From: CAJLIR01 sp964408085
Lineage (GTDB): Bacteria > Bacillota_I > Bacilli_A > RF39 > UBA660
DNA length: 64,000 nucleotides
Assembly (NCBI GenBank): GCA_964408085.1
Contig: CAYOYB010000006.1
Location: 62,001 to 126,000 of the forward strand
Direction of reading: 5' to 3'
The notes below the pieces were generated by a model, which was given only the letters and a program-made list of their open reading frames with translations, was not told where the DNA came from and searched no databases. Shown here one piece after another: positions 14,996 to 24,594 of this stretch (position 1 is the first letter of the stretch; the number at the start of each line of letters is the position of its first letter). The position numbers and the translations under genes were made by a program.

Positions 14996-15805
14996 TTAGC
15001 CGAATAATCGACTAGACGCTAAAACTTTATAATTAATTTTAAATTTTTCTTGAGTAAAATTTTGATTAGAATCAGTATAAGTAATTATAATTGTCATATT
15101 ACTAGGAAATTTATCACGTTCTAAAATACCATACCAATTATCAACATTAGAATCTTGTGTAATAAATTGACTATTACGAAAATTATTAAGCCACTCATAA
15201 AATGTTTGATTAAATGTATTATATTTATTAAAACTACTACCAAACCTACCTCCCATATTATCAAAAAGTACTGTTATCTCGGCTCTTTCAATTGTATCTA
15301 TATCTAACTCTGAATCATTTTTAAGATAAAACCAGCCAATATTAAAAATATTACCATTATTAGAATAAACAACATCTCCCTCAGCAAAGCCAAAATTTTC
15401 TGATTCGCCATCAAACTGATAAACAACGATTTTATTATAATTATTATAAAAGAATATTCCCAAAATAAATAGTAAAGATGCTAATAAAATTATTGATAAA
15501 GTAATAATAATTTTATTTCTTTTCTTCATTCTTTTTTTATCCATATTTAAATTATCAATAATAACCCTATCAGCACACTCTAATTTTTCATTATCAATAC
15601 GTTCTCCATTTATTAATTCTGTCACACTGACATTAAGAATATTAGAAAGACTCTCCAAAATTGAAACATCAGGAATACTATTGCCAGTTTCCCATTTACT
15701 AACTGCTTTATCAGTAATATATAGTTTTTCAGCTAAATCTTTTTGAGTCATATTTAATTCTAATCTTAAACTTTGAATAAATTTTCCAATTTTTTTATTA
15801 TTCAT
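14996..15805 (-). CDS. XRE-family helix-turn-helix protein with a membrane span and extracellular domain
   Basis: Residues 1-65 form an XRE HTH domain (IQSLRLELNMTQKDLAEKLYITDKAVSKWETGNSIPDVS). After a basic stretch a span near 100-118 (IIITLSIILLASLLFILGIFF) leads to an outside domain of about 150 residues. The form suggests a DNA-binding protein anchored to the membrane, possibly sensing an envelope signal. The ATG at 15805 was chosen because GGTGAT lies four bases upstream; a second ATG at 15811 and a GTG at 15814 are also in frame. It probably regulates the DUF4097 gene downstream. Confidence 0.8.
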   Translation of the reverse strand: MNNKKIGKFIQSLRLELNMTQKDLAEKLYITDKAVSKWETGNSIPDVSILESLSNILNVSVTELINGERIDNEKLECADRVIIDNLNMDKKRMKKRNKIIITLSIILLASLLFILGIFFYNNYNKIVVYQFDGESENFGFAEGDVVYSNNGNIFNIGWFYLKNDSELDIDTIERAEITVLFDNMGGRFGSSFNKYNTFNQTFYEWLNNFRNSQFITQDSNVDNWYGILERDKFPSNMTIIITYTDSNQNFTQEKFKINYKVLASSRLFG

Positions 15806-15821
15806 CCCCATCACCCAAAAA

Positions 15822-15850
15822 AATATATCATTAAGATATACTTTTGTAAA
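15822..15850 (-). promoter_or_regulatory. Predicted promoter of the XRE/DUF4097 genes
   Basis: TTTACA (15845-15850) and TATATT (15822-15827) are 17 bases apart on the minus strand, close to the start at 15805. Confidence 0.6.
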
Positions 15851-15873
15851 TCGAATATTAGTAGAGTTATAAT

Positions 15874-16710
15874 TTATAGAAACATACTAACTAAATCAAT
15901 TAAAATACCACTTATAACACCTATTACATAAATAAGTAATAAAATAAACATATTTTCTTTTAAATTTTTATTATTCTTAAATAATACTAAAATTCCTACT
16001 CCACTACCAGTTAATAAACCAGCCATAGCTGAACCAAATGTTATTGTACCATTCAAATATAATTCTGTAATGATAATACTAGATCCACAATTAGGTATTA
16101 GACCAACTAAACTAGATATTAATGATGATAATGGATTATTTTTTAAAAATATTTTAGAAATTAATTCTTCACCCAAATAATGAAAACAAGTATTTAGTAT
16201 AAAAGAAATTATAAGTAAAAAAACTAAAATATTAATTGTATGTTTTAAAGAAGATAAGATAATGCTGTTACTACAATCACAATTTTCGTGTTCGCATAAT
16301 TCTTTTATTTCAGAACTTTGTTTTTTTCTTCTTAAAAATAAATCAATAATAATACCAAAAAATATACCTATGATAACTTTAAGTGTAATTATTTTAAAAA
16401 TTGTAAAACCATCAATCCCCTCTGCTAACATAATTGGTAACATTTCATCACTTGTAGATAAATAAACAGCAATTAAAGTTCCTAGGCTTATGACTCTTGT
16501 AATATAGAAATTAGTTGCTGAAACACCAAAACCACATTGTGGGAAAGCTCCTAATAAACCACCAAGTATTGGTCCATACTTTTTAGTTTTTTTTATTATT
16601 TTTTCGCTATCTAATTTATGTTCTATATATTCAATAATTAAAAATGTCAAAAACAAAAATGGTAATAATTTTAAACCATCTTTTAATGTATCAATTATAA
16701 CATCTAACAT
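15874..16710 (-). CDS. ArsP_2-type permease (putative manganese/arsenic efflux protein)
   Basis: The 278-residue protein has eight or more spans and two copies of a proline-cysteine motif: PQCGFGVSATNFYITRV in the first half and PNCGSSIIITELYLNG in the second, typical of the ArsP_2/putative manganese transporter family. The central cytosolic loop contains CEHENCDC, a candidate metal-binding cluster. The start at 16710 has GGGGAAT upstream. It stands alone between proS and the XRE gene. Efflux of Mn or organoarsenical compounds is the usual guess for the family; the true substrate is not determined by sequence. Confidence 0.8.
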   Translation of the reverse strand: MLDVIIDTLKDGLKLLPFLFLTFLIIEYIEHKLDSEKIIKKTKKYGPILGGLLGAFPQCGFGVSATNFYITRVISLGTLIAVYLSTSDEMLPIMLAEGIDGFTIFKIITLKVIIGIFFGIIIDLFLRRKKQSSEIKELCEHENCDCSNSIILSSLKHTINILVFLLIISFILNTCFHYLGEELISKIFLKNNPLSSLISSLVGLIPNCGSSIIITELYLNGTITFGSAMAGLLTGSGVGILVLFKNNKNLKENMFILLLIYVIGVISGILIDLVSMFL

Positions 16711-16780
16711 ATTTAATTCCCCTTTATACAAAATTCAATGTTTTAAATTTACCATTTTTTTACTTTTTAGTCAATAATAA

Positions 16781-18472
16781 TTATAAACAAATATTCTTAA
16801 TCTTTTCTATTACCTCTTGAGCATTCATATCAATTGAAGATTCATCTGTTCTTAATTTAAATTCAACTATATTTTCACTTGCTTTTTTACCTACTGTCAA
16901 ACGAACTGGTATACCAATTAAATCCATATCATTAAATTTAACACCAGGTCTTTCATTTCTATTATCATAAATAACTGAAATATTATTGCTAATTAAATCA
17001 TCATATAATTTATCAGCAAGACATTTTTGGTTTTCATCATTTTCATTTATTAAGACAATTGCTACTTTATATGGAGCAATACTAATTGGCCAAATAAGTC
17101 CAAATTCATCATTATTTTGTTCAGCAACAGCTGCCATAACTCTTTCAATACCAATACCATAAGAGCCCATTTGAACATATTGTTGTGTATTGTTTTGATC
17201 TAAATACTGTAAGCCTAAACTTTTAGAATACTTATCACCTAATTTAAAAGTATTACCAACCTCAATACCTTTAGTAAAATATAATTTACCACCACAATTA
17301 GGACAAGTATCTCCCTCTTTAACATTTACAATATCAGCAATTAAATCATAATTAAAATCGCTTAAATTGACATTAATATAGTGATAATCAGTTTTATTTG
17401 CGCCAACTAAAAAGTTTTTCATATATTGAACTTCACGATCAATAATAATTTTTATTTTTAAGTCAATTGGTCCTGCAAAACCAATTTTGGCTCCTGTTAC
17501 ATCTTTTACTTCTTCTTCACTAGCTAGTACAACTTCAGGAACATCTAAAAGCTTAGATAATTTTACCTCATTTAATTCACGATTACCTTTAATAAGACAA
17601 GCTACAAGTTCACTACCTGCTTTGTATATCAAAGTTTTAACTGTTTTTTTACTGTCAATATTTAAACTTTTTTCTAAATCAGCAATTGAACCTATATTAG
17701 GTGTATTAATTAATTCTTTTGTTTTTTCTTCTTCCTTAGAATTATTAGATAAAGAAACACATTCACTAATTTCAATATTAGATGCATAATCACAAGTATC
17801 ACATAAAACTAATGTATCTTCACCAATATCAGTTACAGCTTGAAATTCTTCAGAAAGTAAACCTCCCATTGCACCTGTATCAGCTCTTACAATTTTATAA
17901 TTAACACCAATGCGAGTAAATATATTTTTATAGGCATTAAACATTATTTCATAAGCTTTATCTAAAGCTTCTAAATCAGTATCAAAACTATAAGCATCTT
18001 TCATTGTAAATTCACGTGTACGAATAAGACCATATCTAGGACGTGTTTCATCTCTAAATTTAGTTCGAACTTGATATAAATTAAAAGGCATATCTTTATA
18101 AGACTTTATTTGACTTTTAGCCATTTCAACAAATAATTCTTCATGAGTTGGTCCTAAAGAATAAGGTCTATTATAGCGATCATTTAAAGTAAACATATTA
18201 TCGCCAAATATCATTCTACGTCCACTATTAATATATATTTCTTCTGGTATTAAAGAAGGCATACTAACCTCCATTGCGCCTGATGCGTCCATTTCATCAC
18301 GAACAATATCTTCAATATTTTTAATAACTCTTCTTCCAAGTGGTGTATACATATAAATACCATTGCTATTTTTTTTAATCATACCACTTTTTACAAGTAA
18401 TTTACCACTAACTGATTCCTCATCTTTAATATCTTCTCTAATTGTATAAAAAAAATTGTTTTTTAATTTCAT
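16781..18472 (-). CDS. proS: Prolyl-tRNA synthetase
   Basis: The 563-residue enzyme is a bacterial-type class II ProRS: motif 1 near MEVSMPSLIPEEIY, motif 2 FRDETRPRYGLIRTREFTMKDAYSF, an inserted editing (YbaK-like) domain at about 225-380, motif 3 GSYGIGIERVMAA, and an anticodon-binding domain at the C terminus. It also has a CDTCDY and CPNCGG pair flanking the insertion. It charges tRNA-Pro in the cytoplasm. The upstream stretch 18473-18618 is too short for a T-box and shows no specifier-like structure. Confidence 0.98.
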   Translation of the reverse strand: MKLKNNFFYTIREDIKDEESVSGKLLVKSGMIKKNSNGIYMYTPLGRRVIKNIEDIVRDEMDASGAMEVSMPSLIPEEIYINSGRRMIFGDNMFTLNDRYNRPYSLGPTHEELFVEMAKSQIKSYKDMPFNLYQVRTKFRDETRPRYGLIRTREFTMKDAYSFDTDLEALDKAYEIMFNAYKNIFTRIGVNYKIVRADTGAMGGLLSEEFQAVTDIGEDTLVLCDTCDYASNIEISECVSLSNNSKEEEKTKELINTPNIGSIADLEKSLNIDSKKTVKTLIYKAGSELVACLIKGNRELNEVKLSKLLDVPEVVLASEEEVKDVTGAKIGFAGPIDLKIKIIIDREVQYMKNFLVGANKTDYHYINVNLSDFNYDLIADIVNVKEGDTCPNCGGKLYFTKGIEVGNTFKLGDKYSKSLGLQYLDQNNTQQYVQMGSYGIGIERVMAAVAEQNNDEFGLIWPISIAPYKVAIVLINENDENQKCLADKLYDDLISNNISVIYDNRNERPGVKFNDMDLIGIPVRLTVGKKASENIVEFKLRTDESSIDMNAQEVIEKIKNICL

Positions 18473-18618
18473 ATTATCATCCCGTCTAATAATTTTTCTT
18501 ACTTTATTATACTATGTTTTTTTATAAAAATATAGTATTTATTATTTTTTTGAATATTATTAAAAATACGATATATATGATTTAGAAAAATGTAAAGAAA
18601 TAAAAATTAAATTAATAT

Positions 18619-18643
18619 AAAAAAGTCATTATAATGACTTTTT
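18619..18643 (-). terminator. Terminator containing the stop codon of a small gene
   Basis: AAAAAGTCAT and ATGACTTTTT arms form a 10-bp stem with the T run on the minus strand. The TAA of the gene at 18629 lies in the loop and the last codons (Lys-Ser-Leu) form the first arm. Confidence 0.8.
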
Positions 18644-18826
18644 CTTTGTTTTATCAGATAATCCATATTCTATTGCATTATTTTTATAAAATGGACTAGC
18701 CACAGCGTCTTCCTTCGATATTATGCCTAATTCAATCATCTTTAGCAGATTACTCATCTTTATGGAATCTCTTAAATCACATATAGATTTCTTTAAAAGT
18801 CCTAAATCCATAGAATTACTACTCAT
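18629..18826 (-). CDS. Small orphan protein, 65 residues
   Basis: I do not recognise this protein. It is soluble, mostly helical by composition, and ends KTKKKSL. It shares with its upstream neighbour the motif leucine-Gly-(Ile/Leu)-Ile-Ser (MIELGIISKEDA) and the KKSL end. The ATG at 18826 has AGGAGG upstream; a longer frame reaches 18886 but covers the promoter. It is preceded by its own TTGACA/TTATCT promoter and followed by a terminator, so it is a single-gene unit. It is probably a diverged duplicate of the gene at 18924..19274. Confidence 0.7.
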   Translation of the reverse strand: MSSNSMDLGLLKKSICDLRDSIKMSNLLKMIELGIISKEDAVASPFYKNNAIEYGLSDKTKKKSL

Positions 18827-18857
18827 AATCGCACCTCCTTTTTTGTAAAGTATTTTA

Positions 18858-18886
18858 AGATAACACAAATAATAATATATTGTCAA
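18858..18886 (-). promoter_or_regulatory. Promoter of the 65-residue protein gene
   Basis: TTGACA (18881-18886) and TTATCT (18858-18863) with a 17-base spacer. The spacer, rich in ATATTATTAT, closely resembles the promoter at 19306..19334. Confidence 0.65.
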
Positions 18887-18911
18887 TAGTAATTTACTTA
18901 TTAAATACTAA

Positions 18912-18938
18912 AAAAAGTCATTATTACAATGACTTTTT
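18912..18938 (-). terminator. Terminator containing the stop codon of the 116-residue protein gene
   Basis: AAAAAGTCATT and AATGACTTTTT arms form an 11-bp stem on either side of a 5-base loop that includes the stop (18924-18926). The design copies that at 18619..18643. Confidence 0.8.
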
Positions 18939-19274
18939 GTATATTGCTTCCGATTTTTCTTCAAATGAATCTTCAATTAAACCAAATTTCATAGCATCAT
19001 CTAGACTTGATTTATATGCTTCTATAGCGCCTTTCACACTTGGTAATCCTGCACTTGTTAATTCTTTACTAGGTAGACTATTTGTTGTAGTATTATCTAT
19101 TATTCCACGATACCCCTGCCAAATACCATGTTCAGAAGCTAAATTGTTCGATATTAATCCCAAATTAACTAAATTAGCTAAATTATCTCTTTGTGCTTTT
19201 AATACTCTCATTTGTGTTGCTCTTGAATTATTATTTAAAGTTGAAACATCAACTCTTGGTTCTATATTATTCAT
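18924..19274 (-). CDS. Small orphan protein, 116 residues
   Basis: I do not recognise this protein. It is soluble and helical by composition, with two related stretches NLVNLGLISNN (about 32-42) and AMKFGLIEDSFEEK (about 92-105). The second is followed by AIYKKSL, matching the end of the 65-residue neighbour, so the two genes look like ancient duplicates. The ATG at 19274 has GGGGG upstream. A consensus promoter lies at 19306..19334 and a terminator overlaps its end. Its role is unknown. Confidence 0.7.
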   Translation of the reverse strand: MNNIEPRVDVSTLNNNSRATQMRVLKAQRDNLANLVNLGLISNNLASEHGIWQGYRGIIDNTTTNSLPSKELTSAGLPSVKGAIEAYKSSLDDAMKFGLIEDSFEEKSEAIYKKSL

Positions 19275-19305
19275 AATTATCCCCCTTTTCAAACAGACTT
19301 TCCAA

Positions 19306-19334
19306 GTATAACATATATAATAATATCTTGTCAA
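19306..19334 (-). promoter_or_regulatory. Promoter of the 116-residue protein gene
   Basis: TTGACA (19329-19334) and TTATAC (19306-19311) with a 17-base spacer, similar in sequence to the promoter of the next gene downstream. Confidence 0.65.
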
Positions 19335-19385
19335 TAAAAATTAAAAAAAATAAGCCATATTATAACTTATTAATTTATTATTAAT

Positions 19386-19728
19386 TTATTTAATAAAAAC
19401 TTTTTTTTCGCTTTCTAATTTTAATTCTTCTTCTGTTTCATATAAATCATTTAAACTATTTTGATAAGAGTACCACGATATTCCTAATGCTATCATAATA
19501 GCAAACATTAAAATATCAGAATTTGGGTTTTTTTAACCAAAAAGATTCGGCAGGAGATAAAGTTATACTATTTAAATCTAAAGATTGTATTGTCTTGAAT
19601 ACTTCAATAATTCCAATAAGATGAAATTCACTAACAACAATATTTCTGCATATTTTAGTAACCATAATATCTAGTTTTGTATGTTTTAAAAATAATTTTA
19701 TTTGCTCTAAAGTCATATTTTGATACAT
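19386..19728 (-). pseudogene. Frameshifted small membrane protein gene (A7 run)
   Basis: The first frame starts at the ATG at 19728 (AAGGGAG eight bases upstream) and runs 70 residues to a TGA at 19516, ending SPAESFWLKKPKF. A second frame continues directly after a run of seven A with NSDILMFAIMIALGISWYSYQN, a good membrane span, and a charged tail ending KKVFIK at 19386. Removing one base from the A run joins both into a single protein of about 113 residues with one C-terminal span. Explanations are a real inactivating indel, a sequencing error, or slippage-dependent expression. Function unknown. Confidence 0.65.
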
Positions 19729-19798
19729 AATCTTTTCTCCCTTAATTTAACAATATGTATCATAACATTTAATTTATAAATGTGTCAATAAAATTATA

Positions 19799-21625
19799 TT
19801 AAAATCCACTTCTTTTAAATAGTTTCTCTAAATCATATTTTGAATAATAAACCATTGTTGGTCTACCATGTGGACAATTAAATGGATTTTTACATTTTCT
19901 TAAATCACTTATTAAATTTTCCATTTCTTCTAATGTTATATTTTCATTAGCTTTAATAGAAGCTTTACAACTAACAGTTGCGGCTACATGCTCATTAAAT
20001 TTAGCAAGAGAAAAATCTTTTTCTTTATTAATAACTAAATCGAGAATCAAACTAATAGCTTTATCTTCATTACCAATTGGAATCCAAGTTGGATGAGCTT
20101 TTATAATTATTGAATTAACACCAAATTCATCAATTTCAAATCCCATATTTTGTAAAATTGGAAAATTTTCTTTTAATATCATATATTCATTATTTGGGAA
20201 TTCAAATGTAAGTGGTATTAACATAGAAATAGAATCTGGTTTTGGATTTCCTAATTTTTCGCGATAATATTCATAATTAATTCTTTCTTTAGCTGCATGC
20301 TGGTCTATTAAATACATTCCACGCTCATTTTGACAAATTATATAGGTTCCATGAACTAATCCAACAGGATATAACTCTGGTAATTTTTCTACACTTTCTT
20401 CAATATCAAATAAACGTTGTTCATCATCAATTTTCTCTATTTCATTTTCTTTATCATTTTTTTCGCTATTATTCTCTAAGTTAGAATTAGAATATGGGAT
20501 TTCCTCTTCACCAATTCTTTCTAAATCTAAAGTTATTTCTTCATATTTTGGTTTTTCATTTTTTTCCTTTTCTATAAAATCATTATTAACATCAAATCCT
20601 ACAAAACTATCATTAGTTGTAACTTCAATATGAGGTATTAAAAGTTGCTTTTTTAAAGCATTTTTAATCATTTTTTCTATTAAAGTTAATAATTCTTCCA
20701 TCTTACCAAATTTAATATCCATTTTAGTTGGATGAATATTAACATCAACTAAACTTGGATCAACTTCAATATTTAAAACAACAACTGGATAACGATTGTC
20801 TGGCTTATATCCATGATAACTGTCATTAATAATTCTATTAATATCAGCATTTCTAACAACTCTACCATTTACTAAAGTTATAATGCCATTTCTACTTGAT
20901 CTCATAATTTCTGGTAATGTTATAAAACCACTAACTAAATAATCATTATCTTCACTATTTACTTCTAACATTTTTTTTACAATATTAATTCCAAAAATAG
21001 AAGAAATAGTTTTAAGTAAATTACCAGAACCATCAGTATTTAAAATAGTATTACCATTATTTGTTAAAATAAATTTAACTTCAGGATGTGATAAAGCCAT
21101 TTTATTAACATACTCAGTAATATTAGCTAACTCTGTATATAAACTTTTTAAATGTTTTAATCTAGCTGGCGTATTATAAAATAAATCACTAACAGTTATA
21201 ATTGTCCCAACTCGTGAATCAGACTCACTAACATTTTCTAATTTTCCACCATTAATACTAACTAATGTACCAACACCACCAGTAGAAGTTTTTAATTCAA
21301 TTTTACTAACAGACGCAATTGAGGCTAAAGCTTCACCACGAAATCCTAATGTTTCAATTCGATATAAATCTTCTTCTGTTTTTAATTTACTTGTAGCGTG
21401 TCTCGAAAAAGCTAATACTGCATCGTCCTTATCCATACCACTACCATTATCTGTAATTCTAATTTGTTTTGTACCAGCATCTACAAGTTCTATTTTTATT
21501 TCGCTACTTAAAGCATCAATACTATTCTCAACTAATTCTTTAACAACTGAAGCACATTTTTCAACAACTTCTCCAGCTGCAATTTTATTAGCTAAAATTT
21601 CATCCATAACCATAATCTTCGACAT
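19799..21625 (-). CDS. mutL: DNA mismatch repair protein MutL
   Basis: The 608-residue protein has the GHKL ATPase N terminus (KIAAGEVVEK, VENSIDA, RITDNGSGM, TLGFRGEALASI), a low-complexity acidic linker (about 360-420) and a C-terminal domain with the endonuclease motif DQHAAKERINYE and zinc-site element CPHGRP. It is thus a nicking-type MutL, as in Bacilli. The start at 21625 (MSKIMVMDE) has GGTGAT close upstream; an in-frame start at 21673 adds a hydrophobic stretch unlike MutL. MutS is not in the window. Confidence 0.97.
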   Translation of the reverse strand: MSKIMVMDEILANKIAAGEVVEKCASVVKELVENSIDALSSEIKIELVDAGTKQIRITDNGSGMDKDDAVLAFSRHATSKLKTEEDLYRIETLGFRGEALASIASVSKIELKTSTGGVGTLVSINGGKLENVSESDSRVGTIITVSDLFYNTPARLKHLKSLYTELANITEYVNKMALSHPEVKFILTNNGNTILNTDGSGNLLKTISSIFGINIVKKMLEVNSEDNDYLVSGFITLPEIMRSSRNGIITLVNGRVVRNADINRIINDSYHGYKPDNRYPVVVLNIEVDPSLVDVNIHPTKMDIKFGKMEELLTLIEKMIKNALKKQLLIPHIEVTTNDSFVGFDVNNDFIEKEKNEKPKYEEITLDLERIGEEEIPYSNSNLENNSEKNDKENEIEKIDDEQRLFDIEESVEKLPELYPVGLVHGTYIICQNERGMYLIDQHAAKERINYEYYREKLGNPKPDSISMLIPLTFEFPNNEYMILKENFPILQNMGFEIDEFGVNSIIIKAHPTWIPIGNEDKAISLILDLVINKEKDFSLAKFNEHVAATVSCKASIKANENITLEEMENLISDLRKCKNPFNCPHGRPTMVYYSKYDLEKLFKRSGF

Positions 21626-21683
21626 TTTTATCACCATTATTATTATAACAAAAAAATATTGAATTTTCTTCAATATTTTATAA

Positions 21684-23033
21684 TTAACTTAAACTTAATC
21701 TAAATCCTATTTGCGCATGAGCTCCACCAGTATAACCACTAAATGAATAAATACTATTACTTATATCACGGAAAAACCATGGACTATCGCTACTAACAAA
21801 TTTAGAAAAACTGTCATTCCAACTACTTTGTCCATTATTAAATGGCCCAAATTCAGCTGTTGCATCTCCAGATATTCCACGTGTATATTCATTTTCATTA
21901 CCATCAGTATAATTGTCATAATATTTTTTGTTTTCTGACATCCATACACTATCAAATCCAGAATCACCTACGTTACCATTATTATTACCCATAACGTATT
22001 CCATAACACTGCCATTCATCGCATAAATACCTGTTATATTTCCTGTTGTACTAGATGTAATTCCTATATCAGAGCTATAATCAAAATTATATGTACTCAT
22101 TGCTGTACATTCTTTATTTTTGCAAATACCATACTTTGAATTTGTTAAATATACAACTGCTCCCCACTCACTATTTTTTATTAATCTTAAATTTGTTGTT
22201 TTATCATTTAACCCATAGTAAGAGCCATAGAATCCCTGGATGGTATTAAACATATTTGAAATGTTTTGATTTACAATTGCTCTTTGATTAGGCAAAACTG
22301 TTAAACTATTACCATCACCAGTAACTTCAAACTTGCCTACCCATATACCAGCTAATTCTTCACCATTAAAAGTAAAAGCAGGATGTGTTATATAATTTGG
22401 TCCAGGTGTTTTGGGAGCTGTTTTTTCTTCAAAAGAAACATCAATTTGTTGAAGACCTGTACTAGATACAATTGAATATTTATATCTTGGTATCCAAACA
22501 TAGAAAGCTAAAATATCTTCATCATTAATAATTGTATCAGGGCTTGCATTTGCATAAAATTCACGAGATTTTGTACCATTTTCTTTAACTAAAATAGCGT
22601 TAGCCCATTCTTTATTAGTATAATTATACCAACTATTTGTAGATGGATTATCACTATTTGCTTTTACCCATTTTTTTTCAATATAATTATATCTAACAGG
22701 TATCATTCCATCTTTTAATACAGGTGCATTAGCGCCACTTTTGTCAGCATTAACAATTTCAACCTTATTAGGTTTATTACTATCATCGCCACTATTAACT
22801 GGAACATCATTGTTATTTTTAGAAAATAAATTATCCCAAAAATTTGACTCTTCCAATTTTTTCATACCTTTAGAAATTAAAGGCATAGAAAAAGCGAAAA
22901 CAGCAATAACTACTAATAAAATAATGACAAACTTATAATCTTTAATGCCATTACCATTATCATAACTTTGAACTTGTGGTTCTTCTTTTTTATTTTCAAC
23001 TAAATTATCAATATTCTTTTGTTCTTTTTTCAT
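21684..23033 (-). CDS. Membrane-anchored protein with an FGE/C-type-lectin-like extracellular domain
   Basis: The 449-residue protein has a cytosolic N terminus of about 40 residues, one span (YKFVIILLVVIAVFAFSMP), a Ser/Asn linker, and a large outside domain. The domain contains AFYVWIPRYKYSI, GIWVGKFEVTG, LIKNSEWGAVVYL and GIYAMNGSVMEYVMGN, and ends GAHAQIGFRLSLS, a pattern close to formylglycine-generating-enzyme/SUMF1-like folds of gut Firmicutes. The catalytic cysteines of true FGE are not apparent, so a ligand-binding role is more likely. AGGGGAA precedes the ATG. It lies between mutL and sigE on the same strand without an obvious link to either. Confidence 0.65.
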   Translation of the reverse strand: MKKEQKNIDNLVENKKEEPQVQSYDNGNGIKDYKFVIILLVVIAVFAFSMPLISKGMKKLEESNFWDNLFSKNNNDVPVNSGDDSNKPNKVEIVNADKSGANAPVLKDGMIPVRYNYIEKKWVKANSDNPSTNSWYNYTNKEWANAILVKENGTKSREFYANASPDTIINDEDILAFYVWIPRYKYSIVSSTGLQQIDVSFEEKTAPKTPGPNYITHPAFTFNGEELAGIWVGKFEVTGDGNSLTVLPNQRAIVNQNISNMFNTIQGFYGSYYGLNDKTTNLRLIKNSEWGAVVYLTNSKYGICKNKECTAMSTYNFDYSSDIGITSSTTGNITGIYAMNGSVMEYVMGNNNGNVGDSGFDSVWMSENKKYYDNYTDGNENEYTRGISGDATAEFGPFNNGQSSWNDSFSKFVSSDSPWFFRDISNSIYSFSGYTGGAHAQIGFRLSLS

Positions 23034-23101
23034 ATATATTCCCCTTATCATTATCTTTGATAAAATTATACCATAAAAAAAAATATAGATAAATATATTT
23101 T

Positions 23102-23794
23102 TTAAATTTTAGTAATATTTTGAATTCGTCTAATAACTTTCTTTTCAATTCTTGATATATAAGATTGACTAATCCCTAAAAGAGTTGCTACTTCTTTTTG
23201 AGTCAATTCCTCATGATTAAACAAACCATAACGCAAAATCATAATTTGTTTATCACGTGGATTTAATTTTTCAATTTCCTCATATAAAATTTTTCGATCT
23301 GTTTCATCTTCAATACCTTTTGTTACTACATCATTCTCTGTACCCAAAATATCTTCAAGATGAAGTTCATTTCCTTCAGCATCATAACTTAAATTATCTT
23401 CAAAACTAACTTCAGTTTTACGTCTTTTATTCTTTCTTAAAAACATCAATATTTCATTATCAATACAACGAGAAGCATAAGTAGCTAATTTAATGTTTTT
23501 ATCTAATTTATATGTATTTACGCCTTTAATTAACCCAATTGTTCCAATACTAACCAAATCTTCTAAATCTACTCCTGTATTTTCATATTTTTTAGATAAA
23601 AAGACAACTAATCTTAGATTATGTTCAATTAATTTTTCACGTGCTAGTACATCACCATTCATAGACATCTCAACATATTTTATCTCATCTTCCTTAGATA
23701 ATGGTTCAGGTAACTTGTCAGCACTTCCTATAAAAAATATATTGTTTTCAACATTGAAAATTCTAATAAAAAAATTTAATATTTTTCTTAACAT
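23102..23794 (-). CDS. sigE: Mother-cell sporulation sigma factor SigE
   Basis: The 230-residue protein begins with a hydrophobic-basic pro-region (MLRKILNFFIRIFN) as in pro-SigE, followed by sigma region 2 (NLRLVVFLSKKYENTGVDLEDLVSIGTIGLIKGVNTY), DNA-melting residues, and region 4 (EELTQKEVATLLGISQSYISRIEKKVIRRI). It directs early mother-cell transcription after engulfment starts. The start at 23794 follows GGAGGG and overlaps the end of spoIIGA by seven bases, so the protease and its substrate are translationally coupled. Confidence 0.95.
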   Translation of the reverse strand: MLRKILNFFIRIFNVENNIFFIGSADKLPEPLSKEDEIKYVEMSMNGDVLAREKLIEHNLRLVVFLSKKYENTGVDLEDLVSIGTIGLIKGVNTYKLDKNIKLATYASRCIDNEILMFLRKNKRRKTEVSFEDNLSYDAEGNELHLEDILGTENDVVTKGIEDETDRKILYEEIEKLNPRDKQIMILRYGLFNHEELTQKEVATLLGISQSYISRIEKKVIRRIQNITKI

Positions 23795-24579
23795 TTTATT
23801 CCCTCCAATAATTTTGTTTGTAAAATACAATCTACTCCATCAATTGTTATTTTCTCTTTTATAAAACCTAATAAAACATTTTTTTTAATACCAACATCAT
23901 CAATATATACTTTTTTTAAAGAAATACATTCTAATAAACCATTTTCAGTAATAGTGACATAAGGTATAAAAATTTTCTTCATATTTGTTAGTGATAATTT
24001 ATCCTTATTAATTAAAATTATTGGTCGATTAAAATATGGATCCTTTAATTTATTTCCTGTATCTAAGAAACCTATAAATTTATATTCCTTATCTTCTAGA
24101 TTTATTCTAATTTTATAATAGTTAGAATAATTATTTTTTAAAGAATTAATTTGTTTTATATATAAATAAATAATAATTGGTGAAACAATAATTAAAAATA
24201 TAATATTAATACTCATACCATTATGAAAAAAAACTAAGCCAACTTGTTTATAAGAAAATTGAATATTTAAACAATATAACATCCCTCCTAAAACAATTCC
24301 TAGTAAATACAAAGAAATAAAATTCTTAATTATATACTTTATATCTTTTAACCCAAAAGCAATAATTACCATCATAATACTAATTAAAAATTTTAGTATA
24401 GTAAGTAACAAACTATTTATATTAAAAAACAAAAATAAAGTAGTCAAACTTCCACAAAAAGCCCCCAAAATAATACGATTAACATTTGAATTTCTTCTTA
24501 AAATAATAGAAACACCAAATAATAATAATAAATCAATTATAAAATTTAAAAACAAAACAAAGTCAACATATATTTTCAT
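23788..24579 (-). CDS. spoIIGA: Sporulation sigma-E factor-processing peptidase SpoIIGA
   Basis: The 263-residue protein has five N-terminal spans (within residues 1-142) and a cytosolic aspartic protease domain with the catalytic DTGN motif at 173-176. It cleaves the pro-sequence of SigE at the asymmetric septum after activation by SpoIIR from the forespore. The start at 24579 has GGTGAT three bases upstream; an upstream in-frame start at 24612 would lie inside the ftsZ terminator. The next gene is sigE, the standard order in spore formers. Confidence 0.95.
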   Translation of the reverse strand: MKIYVDFVLFLNFIIDLLLLFGVSIILRRNSNVNRIILGAFCGSLTTLFLFFNINSLLLTILKFLISIMMVIIAFGLKDIKYIIKNFISLYLLGIVLGGMLYCLNIQFSYKQVGLVFFHNGMSINIIFLIIVSPIIIYLYIKQINSLKNNYSNYYKIRINLEDKEYKFIGFLDTGNKLKDPYFNRPIILINKDKLSLTNMKKIFIPYVTITENGLLECISLKKVYIDDVGIKKNVLLGFIKEKITIDGVDCILQTKLLEGIKC

Positions 24580-24594
24580 TTTATCACCAAATAC

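Noticed and set aside
18473..18618. Possible T-box or other riboswitch before proS
   Set aside because: The stretch is short, AT-rich and has no recognisable antiterminator or specifier structure.
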